A DNA stretch of 64,000 bases from Marthasterias glacialis (Eukaryota > Echinodermata > Asteroidea > Forcipulatida > Asteriidae). The DNA is taken from NCBI GenBank assembly GCA_911728455.2, contig OU452219.1, forward strand, positions 15,466,397 to 15,530,396. The letters are read 5' to 3'. Every line of letters begins with the position of its first letter. The stretch's first letter is position 1. Under the pieces are notes generated by a model, which saw nothing but the letters and a program-made list of their open reading frames with translations, had not been told where the DNA came from and did not search any database. Below are positions 37,301-50,751 of this stretch, piece after piece. The position numbers and the translations under genes were made by a program.

Positions 37301-39744
37301 AAAGATGTAGTCCCCCGTCTCGCCAGCCCTGGGAGACAGCCAGAGAAACACAAAACCAACGGAACGGAAATCTGGCAGGCGAGCTGCTGGCGGCTCCTTT
37401 TAACCAAACTCACTGACCTTGAACGAAAACGGCCAGCCCCTATATACTGTCGTATGTTGGCGCTCATCTATGTTATTATCAAGGGGGCAGGAGGAGACAA
37501 AAAGACGTGGTGGTTGCACTATCGTCAGGAGCTCAATGCGTGCTTGTGATACTGCCATGATAGATGAGTCACTACTATGGTGCATTAGCCCTACTGTCAA
37601 AATTAGAACAAACGCCTCCACCACTGCTATTCCCTCCCCTCCTGAAAAAAAAAAACCAACAAAACAAAACAAAAAACAGAGTAATCCATGCTGTAAATAA
37701 ACTACCCCTCCCCCTTCCCACAAAATAACCTGACAAGGTCCTGATATTGTTCTGCTGATCCTTGGGGAGAGGAAAATCTGTAAAATATCTCCCTCAGGAA
37801 GTGTTGTTAAGATAAAAGTGTGTAACCTTCGAGGGGTGTTATGGACTCAAGTCCGGAATGGAAATTCTGTTTGTGGGTTTGACATTTCAATTGCTTAGAT
37901 GAATTTGACTTGCCATGGTTGAGCTTTAACAGTCAGGTTGGGTTTCGTTCCTTCTGTAGGCATATATTCTGTCCGCCGTCCCGTGTATTTTTTGTTGGTT
38001 TTTGTTGTTGTTTTTTTCTGGGACCATCTGGGTTTTTGTGGTTATGTCCAATGTGCTTTGTGGGTTGGCGATATAAATCTTTGTACATTTGTCAATAAAA
38101 AATGATTATTTGTTGTCATTTCACAACATTTTCTACCCATCTAAAACATATTTTTAGAATTTGACATATGATAATTTTTTCAAAGAGTATTTATTTTTGT
38201 CGAGATTTGTGGAGTAAAAGTATAGGAAGAGAACAGATGTAAACCACGCAATTTGCGCTTTTTTAGGTCAGACCAACAAGCTTCTGAGCAATCACTCAGA
38301 TGCACGCACCAGGCCGGCCCGCAATTCAGCACGCCAAATTAACACTGGCTACGCTCGTCTGTCTGATCGTTCTCGTCTCGCCACGGCCAAATTAATGGGA
38401 GTTGTCTGCATGTAAATGATACACATCCACACCAAACATCAGTCAGGGAGAGCTGATGGCAACGGAAATGACAAGGCACTGCTAAGAAGTGTGCACTGCT
38501 CATTTGCGCTGGCAATATTGGAATGAATTACTTTGCCAAATGGGGCCCCTGTCCCACACTCTCTCTCGTCCTTGACTTTCAAAGCAATTGGGTGCCCTTG
38601 TGCAGTTATAATAGTTTTGTCTACATTATAGCAAACATAAATGTCAGATGGGGTTCGCTTACAGTATATCGCCTTGAGCAAGTGTAAAGCATTGCAACTT
38701 GGTATTAAGCACAATAGTTTGTCATTACTTGTTAGTATAGATTATTCAGCAACTACCTGTTGGTTTTTATGAATTTGGCGACTATCTGATTTGTAAAAAT
38801 TCCCCATCAATCAACTTTTTCATTCCCTAATGATTCATTTCAAAATCTAGATTTGAACTCTTGTATTCCGTGTCTCTCCTCGCAGCTTTAGATTTCTTCC
38901 TGTCTAACTCTTCAACGTGTAGTAGTAGGAGGCAAGTATCCTGCAGTAACTTATTTTTTTTCCCCAGGAATACAAAGGGCTTTCATGGCCTCGACCGTAG
39001 TTTTTCCTCCGATTCCTCCTGTCTCCTCGTTCGCGTGTGCTTTTGTTGAAAAACCCATTTGGAAAAAAATAAAACTGTGAGCATAAAAGAAATAGCCGAG
39101 ACCTTTCACTATCAACTGGACACACAGCACAATGTTTGTGTTTGGAGCAGAGTAAATTTAGTTTATGGCGCCTGAGCACTCTACATCAGCATTTCACCCA
39201 AGTTGCCTTGCATGCCATTATTGTACCAGGCTGGCTGCATTCTTTATTCACAATAAAACAAATGTTTAGTGAATCAAAACAGTTTGTACTTCTCTTGCCG
39301 CGGGGCAAAATTCTAAAATGCTTTTTCCTGGCGTGCGCTCTGAAACACTTTTTTTGTGATGATAGTGGGTTTTTTTTCTGTCTTTTACTTCTGTCAATTT
39401 CGCTTTCTTTCAGCCCTGATTTTTGACAGCTGCCAGTCTCTGTGCACAGACTATGATCTCTGCCATATTTTCATATAAATGTATTATTTCAAGGTCAATA
39501 AATATTTTGTAAAATGCCATTATTAGTAAATGGTTGAGAGCAGATGGTTAATTCTGTTTCCTGTTGTTTTAGAAAGACCAGAATTTGAGGTCAAATACAT
39601 TTTTGAATGCCAACTTTACAAGTGATGGCCTCTTTTATGAAGCAAAGAACCATCTTGTCTTGTTGACAGTTCACAGGAATTCCTTAATATGAGCTAGCAT
39701 GATTCTAGAACAGTTTAGATATATTTTACATTCCTTTTGTTTAT

Positions 39745-39836
39745 TGTTAGTGTTTGTATTGTTATTATTATTAGTAGTATTATAATTATTATTATTACTG
39801 TTGTTGTTATTCTTGTTTTTATTTGTATTTGTAATC
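39745..39836. repeat. TTA/TTG-rich microsatellite
   Basis: Interrupted runs of TTA, TTG and TAT trinucleotides. The Asn-rich minus-strand open frame over it is a simple-sequence artefact. Confidence 0.75.
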
Positions 39837-40046
39837 TTTTGAGGGACTGGTTGTGATTCCAAGTCCTTCATCTTACAAATCATGTGCCAATCATTGTACA
39901 TTTAAGATTACTTAAGCCATACCATTTCCTATTTGACAAACTTTCGATGTTTTGGAGGGTCTTACCTAGTGGTCAGGCCATTGTTGGAATTGCTAGAGCA
40001 TTTATACGAAAACCAAATCTCAAATTTTTATACAAAGTCGATATTA

Positions 40047-40060
40047 CCCCCCCCCCCCCC
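40047..40060. repeat. Poly-C run (14 C)
   Basis: A homopolymer C tract in AT-rich surroundings. No element was recognised around it. Confidence 0.85.
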
Positions 40061-43000
40061 TACTTAATGTTGGACTCATGTTTAACATAGCAAATTGTAA
40101 ATAGAGTGTCTACCACAGGGGAGGAGATGAAGGTCTTAGTGCCTTCTCAAATCAGTGTCAACCAATTTGGTAGAGTTGAAGAAGTAAAGAGTTAGAAGTC
40201 CTTGAGGAGTTGATAAGCAAGTTTGTCAGCTCAGGATACTCCTGTTAAACGCAGTCCCCTCAACACTTAGGCAAACACCCTTTTACTGAGGGTTGTTCAA
40301 CAGTATTCTCATCTAGAATGTAGTATCGATTGTAGAATGCTGGCGGTGAAGTACTGGAGCCAGTCTAGACGAAACCACTGCTGTAGGAATCACAAGATTT
40401 TTTTTTATCTCCAGATTTATCGGGATGGGGCGGGAGGGAGGTATTGGCATTTATAAAAGGTACTGATTGAAATACTGTTTAAAATTAATAAATATTGAAG
40501 AATTAAGAAACCTTTCTCTTTAAAAAGACAGTATAAAAACGAATTGCATTAGCTCAGTAACTATCATTGTATTTCAAGGATGGAAGCATTTACAAATATA
40601 TTATGAGTAATATTTAAACATAATGAAAATATGAAAGACAATAAGGCTTGCACTTGACACAAATTTGAACTTAGTAAGTATCCAACCTTCAGCCTTGGGA
40701 GCAAAAATAAACTGTGAGCCATACCAGGCCACACGGCAATCTCAGGGCTCCATGTCTTGGTGCAAAAGGAGACGAGAGACAGACAATTTTCTCATGAAAA
40801 TACATCTCACTGAATAACAAAAACCATATTTTAGATGAATTGCTGACTGCTTACACTGTATACCTGATGACCGAGGTTTAATGGTAAAGGTACGAGGGCT
40901 CACTCACCGTGACATTCAATTATCGGTGGCCCACCCGGAGCTAGGGCACGGAGCCCGATTGCCAAGACTCAGGTGGGGCCAATTCAGACATGCAGCGCTC
41001 CCTCTATGCCATACTCTCTCATTGAAAGTGACAAGACAAAGTCCGACTGAGTACGCTCTGCACAAGAACGGTCCTGACTAAATTATATCTGCGTCTGTTG
41101 CAGTCGCATCGTTGCCCTCTGCAAAAGGGGATAAATAAAGGGATTTGTTACCGTTGTATGTGAATGGGTCAGCGTGTGTGGGCTTGGTTTCGTCAGTTTG
41201 ACCGACAATATCAAGCTGTTATGTTTTTTCAGCTTGTTTTGTTGAGTGAACGGTCTTTTGTTTGAATTCCCTCAGATAGAAGAATGCTGGCCCATGTAGC
41301 GTTCTTTAAGAATATTCGAGTGAGTAGAATTCTGTACATCTTGTGATGAAAGCTTTGTGTTGACACGTACATTTGAAGCATTCCATGCACACGATTTGCT
41401 CTACTGAGAGGTTCATGTAACAAAGGTAGATGTTATTTTAAATTAAGAGATGAAGATTTGTTGAATCCTACTGGATGCTTTTTCCTGACCAGATGCAAAC
41501 AGTTCTCTTTGATGTTTATTGCCACCTATGGTGAGCTTAAGATGGGTTACAATACAAGGATAACCAAACTCTTGGGACAGGCAACTGAGTTGTTTATGCT
41601 GTTAACAAGTGACTTTTTTGTTTTTAATTATTGTGCTGAATTTATCCAGCCCTACATTGTAATACATTCAGATTTTGACTTGAACATTGACTTTAATAGT
41701 TGTTATAGAATGACCTACAAACTGAGGCTGTTGTGTGTTTTTGTAGAAAAAGCTCAGCAGTGCATGCTTACACGTCACTACTTCCTCGGAGTCCTCCTGT
41801 ATTGTACTTTCTTTTTCTTTTTTTCTTTTTTCTTTTTTTACGGATGATTCCGGGATAAAAATAAGACTAGTTGAATGAATGGGACTTATGCTGGCTGAGG
41901 ATTTCTATTCGTCCCTCCAAATTGCTTGAATTTGAATGCATCAGTCCTTCAGGAAAGTACCATTTCCACTGATTATGCCGCATAAATAAATTCCTAAGTT
42001 CATCCTTTTCATTTAGAAGAACATTAAGCCTCACAGAGACTGAGCGAGTGATCTTCAATTTATTAATGCATTTTCCTCTTCACCCATCCACACAATGATC
42101 CAAGGGAGAGCTCCCATAATTTAATCACAGATGCTCCCAATGGTCCCAGCTCAAGCTCCGCACCAAAATTAACATGGAACTTTTGTGTATAAATGTATGT
42201 GATTCCCCGCATCTGTGAATATAGATGCCGATACAAGCACGCACGTAAACAGGGTTGACGTGTACTTTTTCGTCGGCGTGCAATTTTCTTATCATAGGTA
42301 GAGGGTTGTGTTCTGTGCCCTGTGTACTCAATAACTGAGAATCAACAAATAAACACAATTGGCAGATATATAGATGACCCCATGCTTGACCTCCGAGAAT
42401 TCACCAGGCATAGTTTTGTCGTATTTTTGGGCTTTGACCTCGCTGTACCGGGCAAGATTTTTATTTGAAGTTGCTATCAGTGGTTTAAGTGTTTCTTTGG
42501 CACAACAGGCATTCATTGTTTGTATTTCTTGTTTGTCTGCCGGTTTGCAGAGCTATTAAACTAGTTGTACCAGATAGTAAAGGCGGCCATCGCATAATAC
42601 TGGGTCCCATCATATGAGAGATAACACACTGTCATAGGACTCTACTGACGGCACTTATAAGGCATGTCGTAAGATGACGCTGCAAGATAAGAAGCAAACA
42701 AACATTTTCTGTCGTTAGACAAAGCATTGAAATGTGTCAAATTTACAACATTTTCTTTTGAATATTTCCATTGTTCTAATGATAATTACAAAGAATTACG
42801 TCGAGGGAGGTTTTGAATTCATTTCAACACTACATTTTGTTTAATACACAGACGCATACGATTGTTGGAAGAAACGGGTACTCACGCACACCCTAAGCTA
42901 TTGAAATTGCTGATCACTTTGACTTTCAAATTCTCTACATGGCCTTGTTGTTAAATTCATACATACTGCTTCTGGTTAAAGGTATGTGTGTTACATTGAT

Positions 43001-44201
43001 AGCAATCTACATATATGTAATTGCAGAATTACAAAGTTATCGGAGTTCTTACTTTGTTGTGTCTAGTGTACATGTATATTCACCATTAGTGTAGTAATCA
43101 GTTGAACAATCTTAAACCACTTTCATCTGGGATAAAAACAAACCTTTTTAATGTCATACTATCAGTCAACCGTTTAGGGTTTGGTAGTTTAGGGTTTGGT
43201 TCGGTAAGATTATGTAAAATGAAAAACGTTCAATTACACTCCTTTACTCTCTTTAAAAAATTCAATAAAAATGGCCACCTGTATTGCTGAGTACTGAAAA
43301 AAAAAGAAAGTTTGAAGGTATGTTTGCTTCTTTTTTCAAATGTTCATTCCAGTCCATCAGAATGTAAGGTATTTGATTCCTGTAATGTTATTTTTACCTG
43401 ATTACAATTCAGGTTTTAAGTGATGACCCAGTGGCTTTAGAAAAGGTCATTCCTACCCCTCTATATTTTGAAGAATTTCCCCTCTACTTTCCCAGAATTT
43501 TTTTCAGAGAACGTGCCCCTTTGGTCCTCACATTCATAGTTCTTGCTTTGCCGTCTTTCGTCAAGTTTTAAAAAAGAGCAAGACATTTTCAAAGGCTCTT
43601 GTATACCTGACAAAACATTCTTGTGTTTCTTTTCTTCTTTTCTTGAAATTTTCCAATAATTCTGATGGTGTAATCACATCATTGATGATCATGGTAATCA
43701 GGTTTCTTATCAGTACTTCTCATGCGGCACATACTCTCAAATCACAAAGCGATACCTGACTCCAGCTGAAGTGGAAAAAAAAACCTATTGACCGCTGAAT
43801 TACCCTACGCCACTAAACAGTTTGAAATTTCAGCAAAGCTATTAATTGCAGAATTTATAAAGTGAAAGCCCAAACATCAAAGTTACTTATACATAAAGAT
43901 AGGAGCACTTTCCTCGCAAATTAATTTGAGATTTTTCTTTTATTGCATGCCATTAAGCTCTCTTAAGCAGCCAGAAGAAAATAGCAAGTAAAATCTAATA
44001 ATAAAGTGATCTGCATTGAGGAGCTGTATAGAGATTTAATCTGCTGACAGCATTGTATGGCATTTCTATTGACTCATGAGATCGTTAGCAAGATAACAGA
44101 GAAGTCAACGGGACTTTCAAGTATTCATGACAATCAATTTTTAAATGGCGTTATTGTACAACTCCTTTTAGGAATGTGCAAATTATTTTATTTTATGTAT
44201 T

Positions 44202-44220
44202 TTTTTTTTTTTTTTTTTTT
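44202..44220. repeat. Poly-T run
   Basis: A run of about 19 T in AT-rich DNA. It could be the tail of a minus-strand retroposed copy, but no body was recognised. Confidence 0.7.
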
Positions 44221-47200
44221 AAATAAAACTGCTTCAGAGAATTTTAAGGAATGCTTTTGATATATTTTTACGTAGTAGAGATGCAATATTTCCTCAAACG
44301 AAATTTTAGCGATGTAAAAGAAATTTGAATGTGTGAGTGGTTTGTTTCGGACTCTCTCGTTCAGGGAATTTTTTTTGCTTATAAATGATCAACACAGATC
44401 GTACCATGAACAAGATTTATGTACAGGGTTATCCCCTTGCACAACCTAGCATATGAGGGTGATCCCCACTAACTGCAGGCCGATACGCAAACAATTTTGG
44501 CCGATACACACACAAAAATATTTATATTCTGCTTGTTTTTGATTTAGGATCAAATACAAAGAAATCATAAAATAAAATCATTTGAAATGCTCCAGATTGC
44601 ACAGTAGAGCTTTTAAAAACCAAAGACAAACATCACGTAAAATATATTCCGAGGATCTTGTTTCAATTCAGCATGCTTCAGCCAAACTTTCAAAATTTGG
44701 GTCCAGAATGCCCCACAGTTTGAAAAAATCCTGGGTTCCTGAACTTGTTAACATACAGTATGGCTGTAGTTAACCTGCTTGATTTAAGATATTAAATAGC
44801 TTTCTTGAACAATTGTTGAAATTTTTGTGTAGACAGACTTCTTTAACCTTGACCACTTGTACTCAAAGGTTCAATCATACAACAGAGATGAAATCCCAGA
44901 TAGTTTAAAACATGTACAATTTTTAACCCTGTAGGTCAGATCCTGTACTGTTGTCTAATTTTTCCCATCATTAGAGGGAAGCTTCTGTCGAAATGAAGAC
45001 ATTTTTGCTGTAACATTAGAAGTGGTTTTGCAAAGTGCTGTTGGATTGCATGAGAGGAATTTTAAGGAGGGGGAAAATTCAAAAAATTCAATTATCTTTC
45101 AACTGATTTTGCTGGCCCCACTCCTCCTCAGACTGTTATTACAGACAGCTGTATAGGTGTGAACAACAGGGAAAAAAATTAACACATGCTGGCTTGGTCC
45201 CTTCGTCAGGATCGTAGAGAGTGGTGCACGTTGTATGTGGGTCAGCAATGACAACTAGAGCATGAATGTAGAAACGCGCTAGGACAGTGTGCAATGACGC
45301 TGGGTAGTGCTAAATTGGTGCGGTGATCCAGGGGGGGCTGATAGATCAGGCGGGTGAGGGGAAAACGGGGTACGGTTGGAGCAGGGATTGAAGCATGCAT
45401 TGGCTTTGTCCTGTGGCATGGCCGTTGCATAAACAAACTCAAGCATTAGGCACAAGAAGACTTAATCTGAAGAAAATGGGATATGTTAATCGTGGGGGTT
45501 ATTTATTTGTTATTTATGTACTAAACAGGTTGATGTAGAATCAGATAACTAGAATGTGACAGCCAGGCAAAAAATTTTTGTTTTGATGAGGGCAGCAGAA
45601 AAGGCAAAGAGGACATTGTCTTCAAAGCCAGCCGTGGTATAATCATTATGTTCTGCATCATTGATGTCTCTAATATCAGTTTGGCGATGAAGCTTCGTCC
45701 ATGTACATGTACAGCTTTATCCGAATTGTGTCTTGGGAATAGTAGTGTGTATTATTGTAAACCAAATACACAGAGCATATCATAAATAATGCTACTGAGT
45801 CTGGTACAAGATCCAATATTATTTTAATGAATACCCCCCTCCCATTTACCTCCCCCGAAAATAAACAGAACCCAAGAAAAACAAATATTCAGATACAAAT
45901 ATCAAATCTTAGTTCATGAATCCATACTATAAATCCACCATGCCAAATGTTTTATGCATGTTGCAATGCCATTATTGTTGGCACCACTTCATCCAACAAC
46001 CATTTGTGGCCATGAGTCACAGTATAGCAAATGCCCACTTAAGAACTGAATAAATTTTATACAAGATGTCTGATACTGGCCATGTTAAAGTGAGTTGTTG
46101 AGAGCCACCCCCTTTCTAATTTCTTCAAAAAGGTTTATCTCTTCCCACCCACTTCATGTTCCCTTTTTGATCTACAAGAAATCAGCATCTCAGATGCAAC
46201 CTCTTGTTAAATAGGAATATCAGTACATGCACCGGGCATTGTACTATATAATCAGCCAGTAGCAAACAATTTAACCCCAAACTAACTATAACGTTGTCGT
46301 CCGTGGTAACTTTATTTCACCTGAAGTTATTTTTTGTGATGAATGCATTTTCTTGGGGAGTGCAGTGATTGGAGTGGATGCTGATGGTGGCACTGAGGGA
46401 TTAATTCCCACAGCGGTGACTTGGATTTTGATACATGCAAGTCAGGCTGCTATGAAGGAGGGGACAAAATCCGATCCGGCAGTATTGGGTGTGATTGTCT
46501 GCAGCTTAAGCAGAAAATTGAACTTCTACATGGTACTGTCAAAACATGTGAACCGTCAGCTCCTTTGAACTAAGTGCGCACAATAGCAGCTTTTGTTGGG
46601 CCGATGAAATGCCAGCTTAAGGGAGTTTAGAGGCCCATACTGAACGGCTAACGAAGCTTGCATGTTTGAGCCGTTGGATAAAGAGACAGGGTGGTACTTC
46701 TTGTCAGGTAGCCCGAGCCAGGTCTGAGCGTGGAGTGGCAACTTAAGTCAATACGCTTTTTTTGGGCAGGCAGCCGGCTGTGAAATGGCCATTCTACTGC
46801 TGTGTTTGTACAGGCTGCTGTTGTCGCGGCCTCCCTACTGTGAACCCAAGCCCTAACTTTCCCACTGATGCCGAACTGGTGATGGGACAAAACCTACTCC
46901 ATGCTGAGAAATAGTTACTGTTATCGAGTCTTATATCCTCTCAGTTCCCCAAGTTCAGTGCTTCCGCCTCCATGGCTTCCATTGTCGGGTCTTTGTCAGC
47001 TTCTGTATAACCAATGATTTTTTAACTCCGGGAGTAAGCATTATGTAGTAAAGCTGAGACCGATTAGGCAATGACGCAGTAACTCTACAGTATACACTTT
47101 TCTCGTAGTCCTTTTTTCGTGAAATACAGTCGTTATTGTTGATTATGGAACTTCATGACTGTATCATGTACTTAGGGGTTGGAAAGCCTCGTGTACCATT

Positions 47201-50200
47201 CTTGAAAGAACAGGTTTATATTTGGAAAGATTTAAAAAGTCTCAAAGGTACTGTGACTTGGATCCTATTTTTAGTTTCATTTAGTGTGCAATCTTCCTTT
47301 GGGAAATGTCTCATTGTCCTGTAATAACTCCAGCAAAAGTGAACGGATGATAACTCAATCGTATCAATTCAGCTCGTATTGGAAAGATTTCAGAGGCAGT
47401 TGTAAAACTATCGGTTACTCGAAATGATGGTCAAGACACCCAACAGTTCGTACAGAGTGTTTCTTTTTGTAAGTCAAGACCTGCCTGTGTGCCATTGGAC
47501 ACAGTAACTAGGTCACCCAATAATCCAACTTCCCCAGAATGCCAGTAATTTATAAATCTATCATTTCCTTATTCACTTAGGTCTTGATCTTAATTCAGAG
47601 TTCTTGCTTATAAGCAATACTGATAGTCCGAGTCTGTTCAGCGAAGGGACTCAAACAAGAAAAACAACTTTGGTTTCAGATATAAATAGTATAAAGTGTA
47701 TAATTTTGGCAAAGAATTTTTTTTTTCCCCAACAAAATTATTACTTGTACTCTATATACAGCACTTGTTATTTGAGGGAAAAAAATCTTGTAAACTTTTT
47801 AGTTTTAGTATTCATTTGGAAATAGCTTATCAGAAAAAAAGGAAGGGAATACAAAGAACCATGATATTATCACAATCCAAGTATGTTAATTCAAACTGAA
47901 ACTCACCAAGCAGAAAGCCGAAAACGTTGGCCTTTTAGTATACAACAGCTACATATTAAGAGCTGCAATTTTCACCAATACCCTGCTCGTTCTTCAAAAG
48001 CACAATATAAATTTTCCAGACTCTTCAGTCATTTATTATCATCGTTTCCTACATTTGTTTTTTCTTGTCTAATATCCTGTAATTAGGCCATCATTCCCAA
48101 CCTGTTTGTTTTCTCTCAGTAATGTGGAGGGGGGAACCACAGAACGGAAAAAAAAACACGGCCGTGTTTTTCCATCTTTATCATTTTCTTTGTTGGTCTC
48201 TACTCAATACCTTTCCATGTGGTCCCTGCTAGTTCAGGGTTCAGAAGTGCAGTTAGCCTCTACACTTGAATCAATAAACGACGGCTGAGTATTACAAGCA
48301 ATATAGCTAGTGTAATAGAGCAATAGTGTGACCTGCCAGTCAGCTTCATAGGATGTACTTGTGCTTGACAGATTCAAGTCCAAGGGCGACGACATATTAT
48401 TTATATGACAGGCTTCAAATCAAGAACTCGTTCTGAAGAGTCTTTTTTTTTTCTTCTGTTTTTTTTTTGGCGGAGACTGTTAAGTGGAATCTCTGGTCTC
48501 ATCTTTCTTGAATGGTATTCATCAGTAATCCTCCTCTGGATTTTTCCCTCATTAATTGTTCTTTTCATTCCTGAATTTGGCACCAGCATAAATAAATAAA
48601 ACAAAGCACCAAGAAGGATTGCTCATTTCCATGGAGAAATTGAATGTAGGTATGAAACTGCTTCACTGCTTCTGTGTCAGAACCACCAGGTTTTAAAAAC
48701 CTTACATTAATTGTCCCAATCATGTACATGGATGTCACACCATCATAACTATGCAGGGACTACTACAAATGCAAGATTAGCAATTTTGGTTGTTACAAGC
48801 AGCAAGAATGGGGTTACCATGATAACACCTTAATAAACAGTCACCACTGACAAGTGACTCGGCCCTGACAAACAAGTCAACTTAAAAGTAATTAAAAACA
48901 AATACTGAATGTTTGAGAGACTCAAAGGTTGAATTAATCAGCGAGGTGAACTTGAGAAAATGAAAGAGCAAAACGTTTGAGGCGTCACCCTGAATGCAAG
49001 CCACTTCCATCATATAGAGGAACATGCTTTCATGCTCCAACGTAATGCGCTGTTGTGATTAAACACAGGGGTTGGAGTGCACCCAATCATTTTCTGAGAG
49101 ATTTATCATTGACAAAGCTCGATTGCAAAATGAGCAGAGCAAAGTTCAGATTAGTTTGGAAGCCCTGTTTATTCTCTGTAATGCTTAATGTTTCAAGCTC
49201 TCAATTTGTTCCGGGTTTTAAAGACAAACTCTCCTGTTGCAGATTGGAAGACATCTGTCAGCTTAGTAGGTGGGGATAAACATGAGTGAGGTTTCGATTA
49301 AAACACAATTGGGGTTAAAGTCCCTGCCATTTATTCCGATGTTACTAAGCATGTCCGATGACAGACAGGGTCCTAGTGTGCATTATCAGGGGTATGGGGT
49401 GTCCTACCAACCTAACAACCTTGTGTGGAGAGATGACAAAGAATCCGTCAGCCCATAAATAAACACCATCTTGACGTTTTGTTTGTTAATGTGATTCTAA
49501 AAAGCCAGCCTGTAAAAATCGTCAGCTACACAAAAAAAAGTGACATATAAAACATAACTTTAAAAAACAACATTGATTGAGTGAAAGCAGGCGCAGCAAG
49601 GTCAGTGTGGATTAATTATAAATAGAAAGTGATCCTAATTCAAGATGAAACCATAATTGATGGCGTGTCTTAAGGAGGATGGATGGCCGCTGATGATGCA
49701 GTCTTGTTAAGGCGGCTTCTGAAGGATGCAGGAACGTGTGAGCAATTGTGGATTCTGTGTGTACAATTACCGCCCAAGATCTGCAGAGTGGCAAAGCGGT
49801 ACATCTTTTTATGTACTTTAGTGAAACTTTCGTTTTGGCTTGACGTCATAAATGGAGCACTCCGTCAGAAGACGGCATTCTGGTAAAACGTTTGATTGAA
49901 GAGAGGGCTCATGCATCACTCTGATGATTGCAGATAAACACCGACAACAAAACCCATGACGACAAGGGCGGCATTTGTATCAGTGCCTTTTAAGATCAGA
50001 GATGCTGTGTTTCCTAGCTTTTTCAACATTTTTTAGGTCAATTAAACCACAAATAGCTAAGTTCATAGATTCTGTAATTTAGAACCTTTTTTCTGGCATC
50101 TTTGCATTTGTTGGTCTTAGTAGTTATAAACTCTCAGCCTGCAACCCATCCCTTTTGTTCCATGACCTTTTTAATGTAATTGTGAATGTCTTCAAACTTC

Positions 50201-50506
50201 CCAATGTCAAGTTGTCAATATTCTGTTGAGGAGAGACTCCGAGGTGAACAGACACTTTGCCATCATTGAATTACACATTCCGCTTGTAAAACGCAGTTCA
50301 TTTTATGCCTCCCTATATGACTTGCATGTCACATTTTGTAACTGATCGACAATTGGTTCGTTTTTCCAACCATTTTACCCAACTGTGTCCAAGAGATTGC
50401 TTTCACAAGAGTGTAATGCTATCACTTCACATTTGTACAAAAAGTAGTCTTGTATTTGCAGTTTGAATAAGGGAAAGATTTCTTCTTCTTCTTTCCCCTG
50501 TTGCAG

Positions 50507-50751
50507 ATTTGAAAAGATGTCGATGGATTACACAAAACAGAAGTGCCTTGTGTGTGGAGACAAGGCGAGTGGTCTACACTACACAGTCATCTCCTGTGAG
50601 AGCTGTAAGAGCTTCTTTGGCCGCAAGATCAAGAGCAAAGCCAAGTTCACATGCGAGGCAAATGGAAACTGTGTGATGGACCTGTACACCAGACGTCACT
50701 GCCCTGCTTGCCGGTTAAAGAAGTGCCTCGATGTGGGAATGAAACCAGAAA
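50507..50751 (+). CDS. Receptor exon with the complete DNA-binding domain
   Basis: The exon follows a strong pyrimidine tract and acceptor ending TTGCAG at 50506, and ends before donor GTGAGT at 50752. It codes from ATG 50517 (MSMDYTKQK), and both zinc fingers lie in this one exon. The reading frame is also open from 50507 to the ATG (base 50507 completes a codon, then F-E-K), so the exon can be internal to a longer coding sequence. The P-box is C27-E-S-C-K-S, followed by FFGRK where most receptors have FFRR. The second finger has five residues between its first two cysteines, and the exon closes with the NR1-like segment CLDVGMKPE. Confidence 0.93.

Larger units (their letters stand above)
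21280..50506. other. Long non-coding stretch: candidate intron 1 or upstream desert
   Basis: No protein domain was recognised on either strand over 29 kb. If the 21230 exon is real, this is intron 1 (GTATGT to TTGCAG). It holds the repeats and MITEs listed separately, plus several less AT-rich blocks (about 25200-25380, 29230-29520, 34380-34740, 37300-37560, 38240-38420, 40860-41120, 46560-46990, 49650-49950). Those blocks may be enhancers or unrecognised exons; composition is the only evidence. Confidence 0.5.

Noticed and set aside
41458-41847. 129-codon plus-strand open frame ending in Phe-rich sequence
   Set aside because: The tail is a poly-T artefact and the rest resembles no known family; no splice support.
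43168-43200. Telomere-like TTTAGGG units
   Set aside because: Only two imperfect copies (TTTAGGGTTTGG) and no array; animal telomeres use TTAGGG.
49683-49886. 67-codon frame (MAADDAVLLRRLLKDAG...) about 650 bp upstream of the DBD exon as an alternative first exon
   Set aside because: The only donor-like site near its end (TCTG|GTAAAA) would create a stop when joined to 50507, so it does not fit the receptor.
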